Below are positions 51,314 through 60,574 of a DNA stretch of 64,000 nt, one piece after another. A program made the position numbers and the translations under genes. The notes under the pieces are model-generated. The model searched no databases. It was not told the origin of the DNA and was given only the letters and a program-made list of their open reading frames with translations. The stretch's first letter is position 1. The number at the start of each line of letters is the position of its first letter. Source of the stretch: Brevibacillus brevis NBRC 100599 (GTDB lineage: Bacteria; Bacillota; Bacilli; Brevibacillales; Brevibacillaceae); contig NC_012491.1 in assembly GCF_000010165.1 (NCBI RefSeq), positions 2,921,501 to 2,985,500 on the forward strand. Reading direction: 5' to 3'.

Positions 51314-52768
51314 ATGCAAAATAACGAATGGGTTGATTCTTTTGAAAAATATGCTCAAAAATGGATAACAAAAGGTCAGGTTCCTGGTGTTTGTATGGGA
51401 TTAGCAAAAGATGGTCAAATCTTCTATAGTAACGGATTTGGCTTCCGTGATGTGGAACGGCAGTTAGGCGTTACAATCGATACGGTTTTTGGTATAGGAT
51501 CGATAACAAAATCTTTTACCTGTGTGGCAGTCATGCAATTACAAGAAGCAGGTAAGTTATCTGTACATGACCCTGTTGTCAAATACTTGCCGGAATTCCG
51601 TCTGAAAAATCTTGATGTGGGGCAAATCACGATTCATCATTTTATGACGAATACGAGTGGAATTCCCCCCTTGCCAACATTTTTGGCAAGTGTGATGCCA
51701 AGCTTGGAAGAGAACGAGGTAAACCATCCATTTTTCCAAAACCAGACAGTTCTTACGGAACCAATCGATACGTACGAAGACCTGATGAGTGTAATCTCTA
51801 CATTAGATTTAGAGCTTTTAGGGCCACCAGGTACAGAGTTCAGTTATTCCAATGATGGTTTTGCCTTGCTGGGAGCGATCATTGAACGCGTCAGCGGGAA
51901 GTCATATGAGGCTTATGTCAAGGAGCATATCATCGATCCAATCGGGATGGAGCACACAAGCTTTTTTCTGGAAGAGCTGAATGGCTACGAGAATATTACA
52001 AAGCTGTATATCATGCGGGACATCGGCGATCACAAGGAGGTGGTCTCATCTCCGAATTGGTGGGACACTCCCGTTTTTCGGGCGGCAGGATTTATAAAAT
52101 CAACGGTGCGGGATATGTTGCGATATACGGACATGTTCTGTAAAGGTGGGCTTACAGCAGGGGGAAATCGTATCCTGACAACAGAAAGTGTACAACGAAT
52201 GATAACCCCTTACTTTCCGACCAACTTGGTACCTGGTCAATCTTACGGTTATGGCTTGTTCATAACGACTGACTACTATGGAAAAACGTTAGTGGAACAT
52301 AGTGGTGGTATTAAAGGGGTTACGGCTCAAATGTGCTTTTTTCCTGAAACAGGATTGGCCGGAGTGGCACTGTCGAATTTAGAATTGTCGCCGGTTCTGG
52401 CGGTTCTGTTGGGTGCGCTAAATAGTCTGGAAAACCGCCCTCCTGAATCCTCTCATCTGGTTAGCAAGACTGATTTCCTAACTGAGGAAGCTATGAATCA
52501 ATTCGTAGGGGATTATCATTCTAGTGACTTTGGGACATTGCCGATCCGCTTGGAAAATGGTCAACTGATGCTCTCCTTTTTGGGAGAAAACTACGTTATG
52601 AGGCCATTTGCTGAAGATCTCTTTGTAGTCCGGGCTTTTGGGACAGATTTCTCGGCACAGTTTACCAGAGTAGGAAAGAATGAGATTGTTCGAATAGCTT
52701 TTGCGGGGAGACGATTTACAAAAACGGTGGGGGAAACGAAAAATGACCCAACGAGCCAACGTAAATGA
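51314..52768 (+). CDS. Class C beta-lactamase-related serine hydrolase
   Basis: 484 residues, no signal peptide. Beta-lactamase/D-aminopeptidase fold with SITK (nucleophile Ser, general base Lys) at about 67-70, YSN at about 175 and HSGG in place of KTG at about 330; a C-terminal beta domain (about 390-475, DYHSSDFGTLPIRLENGQLML) is of the DUF3471 type. Members include esterases, D-aminopeptidases and peptidases rather than true beta-lactamases. AGGAGAG precedes the ATG. The next hydrolase overlaps its end by 26 bases. A close paralogue starts at 63370. Cytosolic location suggests action on imported or internal peptides or antibiotics. Confidence 0.85.
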   Translation: MQNNEWVDSFEKYAQKWITKGQVPGVCMGLAKDGQIFYSNGFGFRDVERQLGVTIDTVFGIGSITKSFTCVAVMQLQEAGKLSVHDPVVKYLPEFRLKNLDVGQITIHHFMTNTSGIPPLPTFLASVMPSLEENEVNHPFFQNQTVLTEPIDTYEDLMSVISTLDLELLGPPGTEFSYSNDGFALLGAIIERVSGKSYEAYVKEHIIDPIGMEHTSFFLEELNGYENITKLYIMRDIGDHKEVVSSPNWWDTPVFRAAGFIKSTVRDMLRYTDMFCKGGLTAGGNRILTTESVQRMITPYFPTNLVPGQSYGYGLFITTDYYGKTLVEHSGGIKGVTAQMCFFPETGLAGVALSNLELSPVLAVLLGALNSLENRPPESSHLVSKTDFLTEEAMNQFVGDYHSSDFGTLPIRLENGQLMLSFLGENYVMRPFAEDLFVVRAFGTDFSAQFTRVGKNEIVRIAFAGRRFTKTVGETKNDPTSQRK

Positions 52769-53828
52769 TGCAAGATGCCGCCAGCTTGATGAGCTTTTTT
52801 CTACGATTGCTGAAAAAAACAATTGGAGCGGCAACATCTTGATTTTGGAAGAAGGGAAACCTTTTTATCAAAATTCCTTAGGAATCGCCAATCTGGAAAC
52901 GGCTGAGAGATTGTCACCGCATTCAGTATTTGAACTCGCATCAGTTTCCAAAGCATTTACAGCAATGGGCATCATGATCTTGCAAGAGCAAGGGAAGCTC
53001 GACTATACAGATAAAGTGGATAGCTTCTTTCCAGGGTTCCCGTATGCCGATATTACTGTTGAGAACCTACTTGTGCACACATCCGGTTTGCCAGATTACA
53101 TGGAATTGTTTTCGAAATCTTGGGACAAAAAACAAATTGCTACAAATCAAGACATACTCGAACAGCTGATCAAGCATCGACCCGACGTGTTGTTTCAACC
53201 CAATGAAAGGTATGAGTACAGTAATACTGGCTACGCTTTATTGGCGTCTATTGTAGAACACGTAGCTGAAATACGATTTGCCGATTTCTTGCAGCAACAC
53301 ATTTTTCAACCACTAGGTATGCAGCACACGAAGGTGTACAACCGAAGATATTCTCCTGAGTTAACTCAGCAATACGCCTATGGATACGTGTATTCTCCTC
53401 AATCTGAAGCAATCGTGTTACCGGATGAATCAAGTGAGCACGATTTTGTCATTTATCTGGATGGCATTCAGGGAGACGGTGCGGTCAGTTCAACACTGGA
53501 TGACTTGCGTAAGTGGGACAGAGCTCTCTACACAGAAAAGCTGGTCAAAAAAGCGACACTAGAGAGAGCGTTTTCCCCAGTGCAGCTTAACGACAATCGT
53601 CTATCAAATTATGGATATGGCTGGCGGCTGTGTGAAGATCAGGTGACAGGAAAAGTTGTGCATCACGGCGGAAGCTGGCCGGGGTATCGAAGCTGGCTAA
53701 GACGATACATCCAAAAAGATAAAACAATGATTTATCTCACGAACGTGGATCAGGAACGTGAGTGGACAGAAAAAGTAATAGAGGCAGTCGAGAATATTGT
53801 TTTCGAACAACCGTATGTCTTGCCGTAA
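52743..53828 (+). CDS. Second class C-type serine hydrolase
   Basis: 361 residues, no signal peptide. SVSK motif (ELASVSKAFTAMGIMILQEQGKLDYTDKV), YSN (YEYSNTGYALLASIVEHVA) and HHGGSWPG as the third motif. No C-terminal beta domain, unlike its neighbour. The ATG at 52743 follows GTGGGGG inside the upstream gene; overlap means coupled translation. Sequence is clearly divergent from the first copy, so this is an old pair, not a recent duplication. Confidence 0.85.
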   Translation: MTQRANVNDARCRQLDELFSTIAEKNNWSGNILILEEGKPFYQNSLGIANLETAERLSPHSVFELASVSKAFTAMGIMILQEQGKLDYTDKVDSFFPGFPYADITVENLLVHTSGLPDYMELFSKSWDKKQIATNQDILEQLIKHRPDVLFQPNERYEYSNTGYALLASIVEHVAEIRFADFLQQHIFQPLGMQHTKVYNRRYSPELTQQYAYGYVYSPQSEAIVLPDESSEHDFVIYLDGIQGDGAVSSTLDDLRKWDRALYTEKLVKKATLERAFSPVQLNDNRLSNYGYGWRLCEDQVTGKVVHHGGSWPGYRSWLRRYIQKDKTMIYLTNVDQEREWTEKVIEAVENIVFEQPYVLP

Positions 53829-53837
53829 CCATTTAAA

Positions 53838-53868
53838 AAGAGGAGCCGCCATCTGCGGTTCCTCTTAC
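53838..53868 (+). terminator. Probable terminator after the serine hydrolase pair
   Basis: AAGAGGAGCCGC / GCGGTTCCTCTT is a 12-base-pair stem with one G-U; T-rich sequence follows after a few bases. Confidence 0.6.
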
Positions 53869-53975
53869 GATTATTTTTATGTGAGCATGCGGCGCTGAAC
53901 GATGCCAGCTTTTTCATGTGAACCAAAAAAGTCGGATTTCCATATAAATCAAGTGATTGAAGCTTGCTGTAGCAG

Positions 53976-54083
53976 ATGATCATTGATGGTCCTGATTACA
54001 CTCATAAGTACGTTGGGACGGATCACGAGTATCATTGCATGGTGGGCAGTTTGGTGAAAGTGACGGCTGTAAATTGGGAATAA
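53976..54083 (+). other. Intergenic stretch with a 35-codon open frame of protein-like composition
   Basis: The 330-base gap between the second serine hydrolase and the UvrA-like gene holds the terminator and a short frame (MIIDGPDYTHKYVGTDHEY... ending VTAVNWE). It has no ribosome binding site and a stop just upstream. It may be a gene remnant or chance; I see nothing else here. Confidence 0.25.
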
Positions 54084-54159
54084 TAGGTAGGGAAGATCTC
54101 CTTCTGAATGGTACAATGAAAATATAAGTAGAAATGAATCTATCGGAAGGATGATAGGC

Positions 54160-56415
54160 ATGGGCGAATCTAATCAGGAGTATATCGTAATCGCCGGTGC
54201 GAGGGAAAACAATCTCAAAAACGTATCCTTGCGTATTCCCAAGCGAAAGATTACGATCTTCACCGGTGTATCTGGATCGGGTAAGTCGTCAATCGTCTTC
54301 GATACGATCGCCGCAGAATCCACACGCTTGCTGAATGAGAACTTCAGCATGTTCGTGCGCAATTTCCTGCCCCGCTATCCGCAGCCGGATACAGACGCGA
54401 TTGAGAATCTGAGCATGGCGGTTATCGTGGATCAGAAGCGACTGGGCGGTGGTTCTCATTCCACGATGGGCACGATTACTGATATTTCTCCCATTCTCCG
54501 CTTGCTCTTCTCCCGAGTAGGTCAGCCCAATGTTGGACAAGCGAACATGTTCTCTTTTAACGATCCACAAGGTATGTGTCCAGAATGCAACGGGATCGGT
54601 CGCAAATTAGGTGTCGACCTCAGCAAGGCAGTGGACATGTCCAAGTCGTTGAAGGAAGGGGCAATCTTGCTGCCGGACTATAAGGTGGACGGCATGGAAT
54701 GGAATATGCTCGTGCAGACGGGCTTCGATCCTGACAAGAAGCTGAGCGATTATTCGGATGAGGAGCTTGAGCAGCTATTGTATGCCAAGGCGAGGAAAGT
54801 AGAGATGCAATTCGCCGGGAAAGCCGTGAATATTACTGTGGAGGGCGTCCTTGAGAAGTTCACCAACAAATACATCAAGCAGGATGTAAAAACGAAGTCG
54901 GAGCGTACACAAAAAGCTGTTGCGCCATTCATCTCCGAAGGTCCTTGTTCCAGCTGTCATGGTGCGAGACTCAATCAAGCTGCACTCAACTGCAAAATCA
55001 ATGGCCTCAACATTGCGGAGATGTCCTCCATGGAGGTCGGTCGGCTCATACGCATCATTGCTGAGATTGACGATTCGGTTGCCGCACCGATGGTCAAGTC
55101 GCTGACGGAACGGTTGCAGCATCTAGTCGACATCGGACTGGACTACTTGACGCTGGATCGTGAAACGGATACCTTGTCCGGCGGCGAATCACAGCGCGTC
55201 AAGATGGTGAAGCACCTGAGCGGCAGTCTGGTGGATGTCACTTACATTTTCGATGAGCCCAGCGTTGGCTTGCACCCCCGTGATGTACACCGATTAAATA
55301 AATTGCTTCAGAAGCTGCGCGATAAGGGCAATACCGTCATTGTCGTCGAGCATGATCCCGATGTGATCAAAGTGGCAGATCATATTGTCGATGTCGGGCC
55401 TCACGCGGGTAGCCACGGTGGGACTATCGTGTATGAAGGCAGCTTTGAAGGACTGCTGGAATCAGGGACACTGACAGGCACCCATATGAAGCGGCCGCTC
55501 CAACTGAAGCAAGATTCCAGAAAGGCGTCCGGCAAGCTGACCATCGAGGATGCCACACTGCACAACCTGCGGAACGTGAGTGTAGATATACCAACTGGAG
55601 TGCTGACAGTCGTTACGGGTGTTGCAGGCTCGGGTAAGAGTACACTGATTAACGAAATATTCCTCAGCAAGCATCCGGATGCGATCGTCATCGACCAATC
55701 GGCGGTAGGTGTGTCAACACGCTCGAATCCTGCGACCTACACAGGGATTATGGATGATGTGCGCAAGGCGTTTGCTTCCGCGAACAAGGTCAACCAAGGC
55801 TTGTTCAGCTTCAACTCCAAGGGGGCTTGCGAGAACTGCCAAGGTCTTGGTGTTGTGTATACAGACCTTGCATTCCTTGAAAGTGTAAAGCTACCGTGCG
55901 AAGTATGTGGAGGGAGACGGTTCAAGGAAGAGGTGCTCGCATACAAGCTGAACGGCAAGTCCATTGCCGAAGTGCTGGAGATGACTGTGGAGCAGGCATT
56001 GGAATTTTTTGAGCAAAAAGAAGTTGTGCGCAAGCTTCAGGCGATGAGTGATGTGGGGCTGAACTATATTACACTCGGCCAACCTCTCAGCACGCTCTCG
56101 GGCGGGGAATGTCAGCGTATCAAGCTGGCCAGCGAGTTACACAAGAAAGGTAGTATTTACGTGATGGACGAGCCGACGACTGGCTTACATATGTCAGATA
56201 TCGGTCACCTTCTGGAAATCATGAACCGCCTCGTGGATACCGGCAATACGGTAATCGTCATCGAGCACAACCTCGATGTAATCAGCCAAGCAGATTGGAT
56301 TATCGATATGGGACCAGATGGGGGCAGCAACGGCGGTCAAGTAATCTTCGAGGGCACACCTCCGCAGATCATTCATGCAGAGCAGTCGATCACGGGAAGA
56401 TACTTGAAGCAATAA
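54160..56415 (+). CDS. Short UvrA-like ABC ATPase (drug-resistance UvrA2/DrrC type)
   Basis: 751 residues, against about 950 for housekeeping UvrA. Two ABC modules: Walker A GVSGSGKSSI and GVAGSGKSTL, signatures TLSGGESQRVKMV and TLSGGECQRIKLA, Walker B YIFDEPSVGLHP and YVMDEPTTGLH. Zinc-finger pairs CPECNGIG, CSSCHGA and CENCQGLG/CEVCGG are present. The UvrB-binding part is missing or reduced, as in DrrC of daunorubicin producers and other UvrA2 proteins tied to tolerance of DNA-binding drugs. Start 54160 has GGAAGG 9 bases upstream; ATG 54151 directly abuts it. Neighbouring MerR regulator and hydrolases suggest a defence locus, which is inference. Confidence 0.87.
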   Translation: MGESNQEYIVIAGARENNLKNVSLRIPKRKITIFTGVSGSGKSSIVFDTIAAESTRLLNENFSMFVRNFLPRYPQPDTDAIENLSMAVIVDQKRLGGGSHSTMGTITDISPILRLLFSRVGQPNVGQANMFSFNDPQGMCPECNGIGRKLGVDLSKAVDMSKSLKEGAILLPDYKVDGMEWNMLVQTGFDPDKKLSDYSDEELEQLLYAKARKVEMQFAGKAVNITVEGVLEKFTNKYIKQDVKTKSERTQKAVAPFISEGPCSSCHGARLNQAALNCKINGLNIAEMSSMEVGRLIRIIAEIDDSVAAPMVKSLTERLQHLVDIGLDYLTLDRETDTLSGGESQRVKMVKHLSGSLVDVTYIFDEPSVGLHPRDVHRLNKLLQKLRDKGNTVIVVEHDPDVIKVADHIVDVGPHAGSHGGTIVYEGSFEGLLESGTLTGTHMKRPLQLKQDSRKASGKLTIEDATLHNLRNVSVDIPTGVLTVVTGVAGSGKSTLINEIFLSKHPDAIVIDQSAVGVSTRSNPATYTGIMDDVRKAFASANKVNQGLFSFNSKGACENCQGLGVVYTDLAFLESVKLPCEVCGGRRFKEEVLAYKLNGKSIAEVLEMTVEQALEFFEQKEVVRKLQAMSDVGLNYITLGQPLSTLSGGECQRIKLASELHKKGSIYVMDEPTTGLHMSDIGHLLEIMNRLVDTGNTVIVIEHNLDVISQADWIIDMGPDGGSNGGQVIFEGTPPQIIHAEQSITGRYLKQ

Positions 56416-56437
56416 GCTCCTATGTCTTAACGGATAC

Positions 56438-56469
56438 ATCTCCTCATGGGAAACCGGAGGAGATTTTTG
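56438..56469 (+). terminator. Terminator after the UvrA-like gene
   Basis: ATCTCCTC / GAGGAGAT stem around an 11-base loop, followed by TTTTGTT. Confidence 0.75.
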
Positions 56470-56506
56470 TTATGCCGAAATAAATGTCAGAAAATAAAAA
56501 ATAATC

Positions 56507-56535
56507 TTGACATTAAATCGGGCGATTAGTAAAGT
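56507..56535 (+). promoter_or_regulatory. SigA-type promoter of the TetR operon
   Basis: Consensus -35 TTGACA (56507-56512), 17-base spacer, and a weaker -10 TAAAGT (56530-56535). Start of transcription would be near 56542. Confidence 0.6.
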
Positions 56536-56554
56536 GGTGATTACAGGCAGCCTA

Positions 56555-56570
56555 TCGATCGATCGATCGA
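56555..56570. promoter_or_regulatory. 16-bp perfect palindrome, candidate TetR operator
   Basis: TCGATCGATCGATCGA is its own reverse complement and also a four-fold TCGA repeat. It begins about 13 bases after the predicted transcription start, a usual place for a repressor site, and about 100 bases before the TetR gene. Confidence 0.5.
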
Positions 56571-56666
56571 CAAAACCCAAAAAAGCAGATGATGTAACCG
56601 CGACAAGTAACTGAACATGAGAGGCTCTCGTTTCCAGCAATCATCAGTAGAAAGGAGCGCGCTTTT

Positions 56667-57329
56667 TTGACGAAAGAAAAAATATTTCAAGCTGCATTAC
56701 GGCTATTCGCAAGAAAAGGTTTTGAAGCAACCAGCATACGCGATATCGCCCTAGAAGCAGAGGTAACTTCCTCCACCCTCTATCATTACATGAAAACAAA
56801 AGAGGATCTGCTCGTTGCCATCATGCAAGAAGGGTTACAGACCCTTCTCGGAAATGCAAAGGAAGTGCTCGCTGAGCTTGAAGCACCCGAACAACAATTG
56901 GCAGCGTTTGTCCAGCTTCATGTTACCAGCCATGCCATTGACAAACTAACAGCGCTAGTAGTAGATACCGAGTTCCGTGCGCTGACAGGAAATACCCGCG
57001 AAGAAATAGTCAGGCTGCGTAGTGAATATGAGCTGCTCTGGCTGCGTATTTTAACGAGCGGATTGGAGAGGGGCGTATTTACGATAGAAAATACCAAGCT
57101 TGCCGTCCTGGCTTTGCTTCAAATGTGCACGGGTGTCGCTCATTGGTACTCGCCCGATGGCCCAAATTCATTGGAAGAAATCAGCTTGAATTTTTCCGAT
57201 ATGGCGCTTGCACTCGTTCAGGCAAAACGAAACGGTCAGCAACTGACTGTCTCCGATTTGGATCTACCTACACCCGCTCGTTTTTTTATGAAACCATGGC
57301 TAGGGGCTGCTGCATATGAACATTCTTGA
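56667..57329 (+). CDS. TetR-family regulator (KstR2/FadR-like)
   Basis: 220 residues from TTG 56667 with AAAGGAG upstream. HTH at about 5-50 (IFQAALRLFARKGFEATSIRDIALEAEVTSSTLYHYMKTKEDLL), then a helical ligand domain like the KstR/FadR C-terminal domain, which binds acyl-CoA. First gene of the operon and overlapping the amidohydrolase by 14 bases. With crotonase and acyl-CoA ligase downstream, a CoA thioester of the pathway substrate is the natural inducer. Probably autoregulatory through the palindrome upstream. Confidence 0.87.
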   Translation: MTKEKIFQAALRLFARKGFEATSIRDIALEAEVTSSTLYHYMKTKEDLLVAIMQEGLQTLLGNAKEVLAELEAPEQQLAAFVQLHVTSHAIDKLTALVVDTEFRALTGNTREEIVRLRSEYELLWLRILTSGLERGVFTIENTKLAVLALLQMCTGVAHWYSPDGPNSLEEISLNFSDMALALVQAKRNGQQLTVSDLDLPTPARFFMKPWLGAAAYEHS

Positions 57330-58200
57330 TGCCCGTGTCCGCTTGCCACAGCAGTTCCGTGAGGCACGCATAGGTGAAATGCGAAATGAGTACGTCGCTC
57401 AATATGATGCGGTGTTACAAGTAAGATCGACTATGGCAAAAACGCTCGACGATTTGATGCAAGAAATGAAAGAATCAGGAGTCGACCACGCCATTATGCA
57501 TGCAGAATACGAGTTCGGCGAGGATGGGGATGCGCTGAATGAAGCATTGGCAAAAGTCATATCCGCTCACACCGAGCTCTTCTCAGGATTCGGTACGATT
57601 TCAATGGAGCATTTCAGACCGATGCGCGCTATCCAACAAGTGAGTCGCATCAGAGAGCTGGGCTTTCTGGGAGTAAACATCCAGCCTGCATTTTTTGAGA
57701 TGCCAATCGATGATCGCAAGTTATATCCCGTATATGCAAAGGCTGCCGAGTTAGGCTTGGCAGTTGCCATTCATACGGGAATTAATTATTCAAGGATTCA
57801 TCCCATCCGGAATGAACACCCGCTGCTGCTGGATCAAGTCGCCTGTGATTTTCCGGAATTAACATTGATCGCGTGTCATGGAGGGTGGCCCTGGGTGCCT
57901 GAAATGGTTGCCGTAGCGCGCAAGCACCCCAATATTCTGATGGATTTGGGCGGGCTTTCTCCAAGATATTTGGGGGTGCAAGGAGCAGGGTGGGAGATGA
58001 TGTATAGGTTGGCAAACAACCTCTTGCAAGATCAAATCCTCTTTGCAACAGACTGGCCTGTATTTCCTCTGAAACGCGCCATTGCAGAATGGAAGGAATT
58101 AAGCATAAAGCCCGAGGTGCTTGAGAAGGTGCTCGGTTCGAATGCGAGAGCATTGTTTTCCAAAATAAAGGCGGAGGTAAAAAAGAATGATAACACGTAA
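57316..58200 (+). CDS. Amidohydrolase-2 family protein (ACMSD/resorcylate decarboxylase-like)
   Basis: 294 residues, TIM-barrel amidohydrolase of the ACMSD type. Visible: FLGVNIQPAFFEMPIDDRKLYPVY, metal-site His in VAIHTGINY, catalytic His in IACHGGWPW, and Asp in LFATDWPVFP. The N-terminal HxH pair is absent: the start reads MNILDARVRLPQQF, where family members have DxHxH, so one metal-site element is altered. These enzymes decarboxylate or hydrolyse aromatic and unsaturated acids. Overlaps both neighbours by 14 bases, so tightly coupled. The substrate is unknown. Confidence 0.8.
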   Translation: MNILDARVRLPQQFREARIGEMRNEYVAQYDAVLQVRSTMAKTLDDLMQEMKESGVDHAIMHAEYEFGEDGDALNEALAKVISAHTELFSGFGTISMEHFRPMRAIQQVSRIRELGFLGVNIQPAFFEMPIDDRKLYPVYAKAAELGLAVAIHTGINYSRIHPIRNEHPLLLDQVACDFPELTLIACHGGWPWVPEMVAVARKHPNILMDLGGLSPRYLGVQGAGWEMMYRLANNLLQDQILFATDWPVFPLKRAIAEWKELSIKPEVLEKVLGSNARALFSKIKAEVKKNDNT

Positions 58201-58957
58201 GGCGGTGATAGAGTGTGAGATCCATCAAGAGATAGGCTGGATTCACCTGAATCGTCCGGAACGGTTAAATGCGGTGATTCCTCAATTGGTAGAGGAGCTG
58301 TATGGATCGCTCGATAAATTGGAACGGGAAGGAGTAAGGGCAGCAATACTGGCTGGCCGCGGGAATGCTTTTTGTGCAGGACATGATTTGCGTCATGAAG
58401 AAAAGCCTGAAAATGAGGCTGAGCTTCGTCTTAATTTACAGAAGATTCAGGATGTAACACGAAAGATCCAGCGTGTTCCTTTTCCTGTGATCGCTGCGGT
58501 CCACGGGTATGCATTAGGAGCAGGGTGTGAGTTTGCGCTCGGATGCGATTTGATCATCGCCGCTCAAGATGCCGAATTCGGCTTTCCGGAAGTGAGTGTG
58601 GGACTTAGTGTTACCGGAGGGATCTCGCATATCCTTCCCATCACGATCGGACTGGTCCGGGCGAAAGAATTGCTGTTTTCGGGCGAAAGGTTCGGGGCAT
58701 CGCAAGCACTGCATCTAGGACTCATCAACAAGGTAGTGGATCATACAGTGTTAGCTGAAGAAGCTGACAAGTGGGCGAAACGGTTAGCTGAGCTCCCGCA
58801 AGTAGCACTGGCAAAAGCCAAATTTGCGCTAAATCGCGGGGCACAATGCGATCTGGAGGCAGCTTTTGAATTGGAGATCGAGCATGCGCTGGCAACCGTG
58901 CAAACGATCGAATCCAAGCAGGCGGCAGAAGAGTTCCGAAAAAAAGGATCAGTATAG
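58187..58957 (+). CDS. Enoyl-CoA hydratase/isomerase (crotonase family)
   Basis: 256 residues. Oxyanion-hole segments RGNAFCAGHDL and GYALGAGCEFALGCDLIIA; both hydratase glutamates are present (GAGCE and GFPEVSVGL). It should hydrate or isomerise an enoyl-CoA. C-terminal helical trimerisation region intact. It follows the amidohydrolase with overlap and is followed by an acyl-CoA synthetase, so the operon handles an acid that is activated to CoA. Confidence 0.88.
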   Translation: MITRKAVIECEIHQEIGWIHLNRPERLNAVIPQLVEELYGSLDKLEREGVRAAILAGRGNAFCAGHDLRHEEKPENEAELRLNLQKIQDVTRKIQRVPFPVIAAVHGYALGAGCEFALGCDLIIAAQDAEFGFPEVSVGLSVTGGISHILPITIGLVRAKELLFSGERFGASQALHLGLINKVVDHTVLAEEADKWAKRLAELPQVALAKAKFALNRGAQCDLEAAFELEIEHALATVQTIESKQAAEEFRKKGSV

Positions 58958-58977
58958 AGAAGGAGGGCTGAAACCTT

Positions 58978-60549
58978 TTGGACATGCAAGAAATCAAGTC
59001 TTTGACGGCACGGGCAGCCAAACGATGGGGAGAAAAAATCGGGCTTGTCTTTGATGAATGGAATGAACAACTGTCCTTTCAGGAGATAGAAGACCGTTCC
59101 AACCAGATCGCCAACATGCTCCAAGTGCTGGGCGTAGGCTATGGGGATCGGGTAGCCGTCATGCTGAGGAACCAGCCGGAATTCCCCCTTACCTGGCTGG
59201 CGTTGGCAAAACTGGGCGCGACGATCGTGCCGATCAATGTAAATTACAAAGAGTACGATGCACAGTATATCCTCCACCACTCCGAAGCAATCGTTATCGT
59301 AACTTCACAAGAGTTTTTATCCCTGCTACAGGAGATCAGACCTTCTTTACAAACCCTCAAAACAATCCTCTCAATAGACCAATCAGACGATCCCAACGTT
59401 GTCGATTTCAGAGCGATGTGTGAAACAGCGCCTACGACTCCAACAACGCTTCCCGTTTTTCCTGAAACTTTAGTCAACATCCAATATACTTCCGGCACGA
59501 CAGGCTTACCCAAGGGGTGTATGCTTTCACATGAATATTGGCTCACCATAGCAAAAAAGGTGATGGAGCAGCATCCCCATTTGACCCATTCAGATGTACT
59601 GTTAACGGCGCAGCCCTTTTATTATATGGACCCCCAATGGAATTTGCTGGGTGCGATCGCTGTGGGGGCAAAGCTTGTGGTTCTCGATCGATTTCATCCC
59701 TCTACCTTTTGGGAGAAAGTACGGCAATATGGCGTTACCTTTTTCTACTGCTTGGGGATCATGCCCACGCTAATGGTCAAAGCACCACGCTCGCCATTAG
59801 ACAGGGAAAATAACGTTCGTACCATCCTTTGTTCGGCCATTCCCCCGCATCTGCACCGCGAATTGGAAGAGCGATGGGGCGCGCCATGGTATGAGGTTTT
59901 TGGCATGACAGAGACAGGTGGAGATATTTCGGTAAAACCGCACGATCATGACCGATTGCTCGGAACAGGCTGCATCGGAAAACCGGATAAAGACCGGACC
60001 GTCCGTGTTGTTGATATTCACAACCGCCCCGTTTCGAGGGGCGAGGTTGGCGAGCTCCTCCTGCGGGGCTTGGGGATGATGGATGGCTATTTTAAAGATC
60101 CTGATGCGACTTGCGCTGCTTTTCAGGGCGGCTGGTTCCACACCGGAGATTTGGTGCGAATGGACGAAGACGGATACATCTATTATGTCGGCAGAAAAAA
60201 GGAGATGATTCGTCGGAGTGGGGAAAATATTTCGGCTGCTGAGGTGGAGGAAGTCATGAAAATGCATCCGGCCGTGCAATATACTGCCTGCCTTCCAGTG
60301 AAAGACGAATTACGCGGGGAAGAAATCAAGGCATACGTGGTAGTAAAAGAGGGCCAAGAGGTGTCTCCTCATGAGTTGATCGCTTATTGCACCGAGCATC
60401 TTGCTTACTACAAGGTTCCACGATATTGGGAATACCGCAGTGAGTTGCCTCGTACCCCATCTGAGCGTATAGCCAAGCATGTACTGGCGAACGAAAAAGC
60501 AGATCTTCGCATCGGTTCCTATGATCGCATTGATGATAGCTGGAGATAA
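58978..60549 (+). CDS. AMP-forming acyl-CoA synthetase
   Basis: 523 residues from TTG 58978 (AAGGAGGG upstream; ATG 58984 possible). ANL superfamily motifs: YTSGTTGLPKGCMLSH (P-loop), FGMTETGG, GWFHTGDLVRMDEDGYIYYVGRKKEMIRRSGENISAAEVEE, and near the C-terminus RTPSERIAKH with a Lys in the catalytic region. It ligates CoA to a carboxylic acid in the cytosol. Resembles crotonobetaine/carnitine- and medium-chain-type ligases. Substrate unknown. Confidence 0.88.
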   Translation: MDMQEIKSLTARAAKRWGEKIGLVFDEWNEQLSFQEIEDRSNQIANMLQVLGVGYGDRVAVMLRNQPEFPLTWLALAKLGATIVPINVNYKEYDAQYILHHSEAIVIVTSQEFLSLLQEIRPSLQTLKTILSIDQSDDPNVVDFRAMCETAPTTPTTLPVFPETLVNIQYTSGTTGLPKGCMLSHEYWLTIAKKVMEQHPHLTHSDVLLTAQPFYYMDPQWNLLGAIAVGAKLVVLDRFHPSTFWEKVRQYGVTFFYCLGIMPTLMVKAPRSPLDRENNVRTILCSAIPPHLHRELEERWGAPWYEVFGMTETGGDISVKPHDHDRLLGTGCIGKPDKDRTVRVVDIHNRPVSRGEVGELLLRGLGMMDGYFKDPDATCAAFQGGWFHTGDLVRMDEDGYIYYVGRKKEMIRRSGENISAAEVEEVMKMHPAVQYTACLPVKDELRGEEIKAYVVVKEGQEVSPHELIAYCTEHLAYYKVPRYWEYRSELPRTPSERIAKHVLANEKADLRIGSYDRIDDSWR

Positions 60550-60574
60550 CATGCAAATGGAGAGGAAGATATGG

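Noticed and set aside
51314-53828. True beta-lactamase genes
   Set aside because: No signal peptides and HSGG/HHGG instead of KTG; the family is mostly esterases and peptidases.
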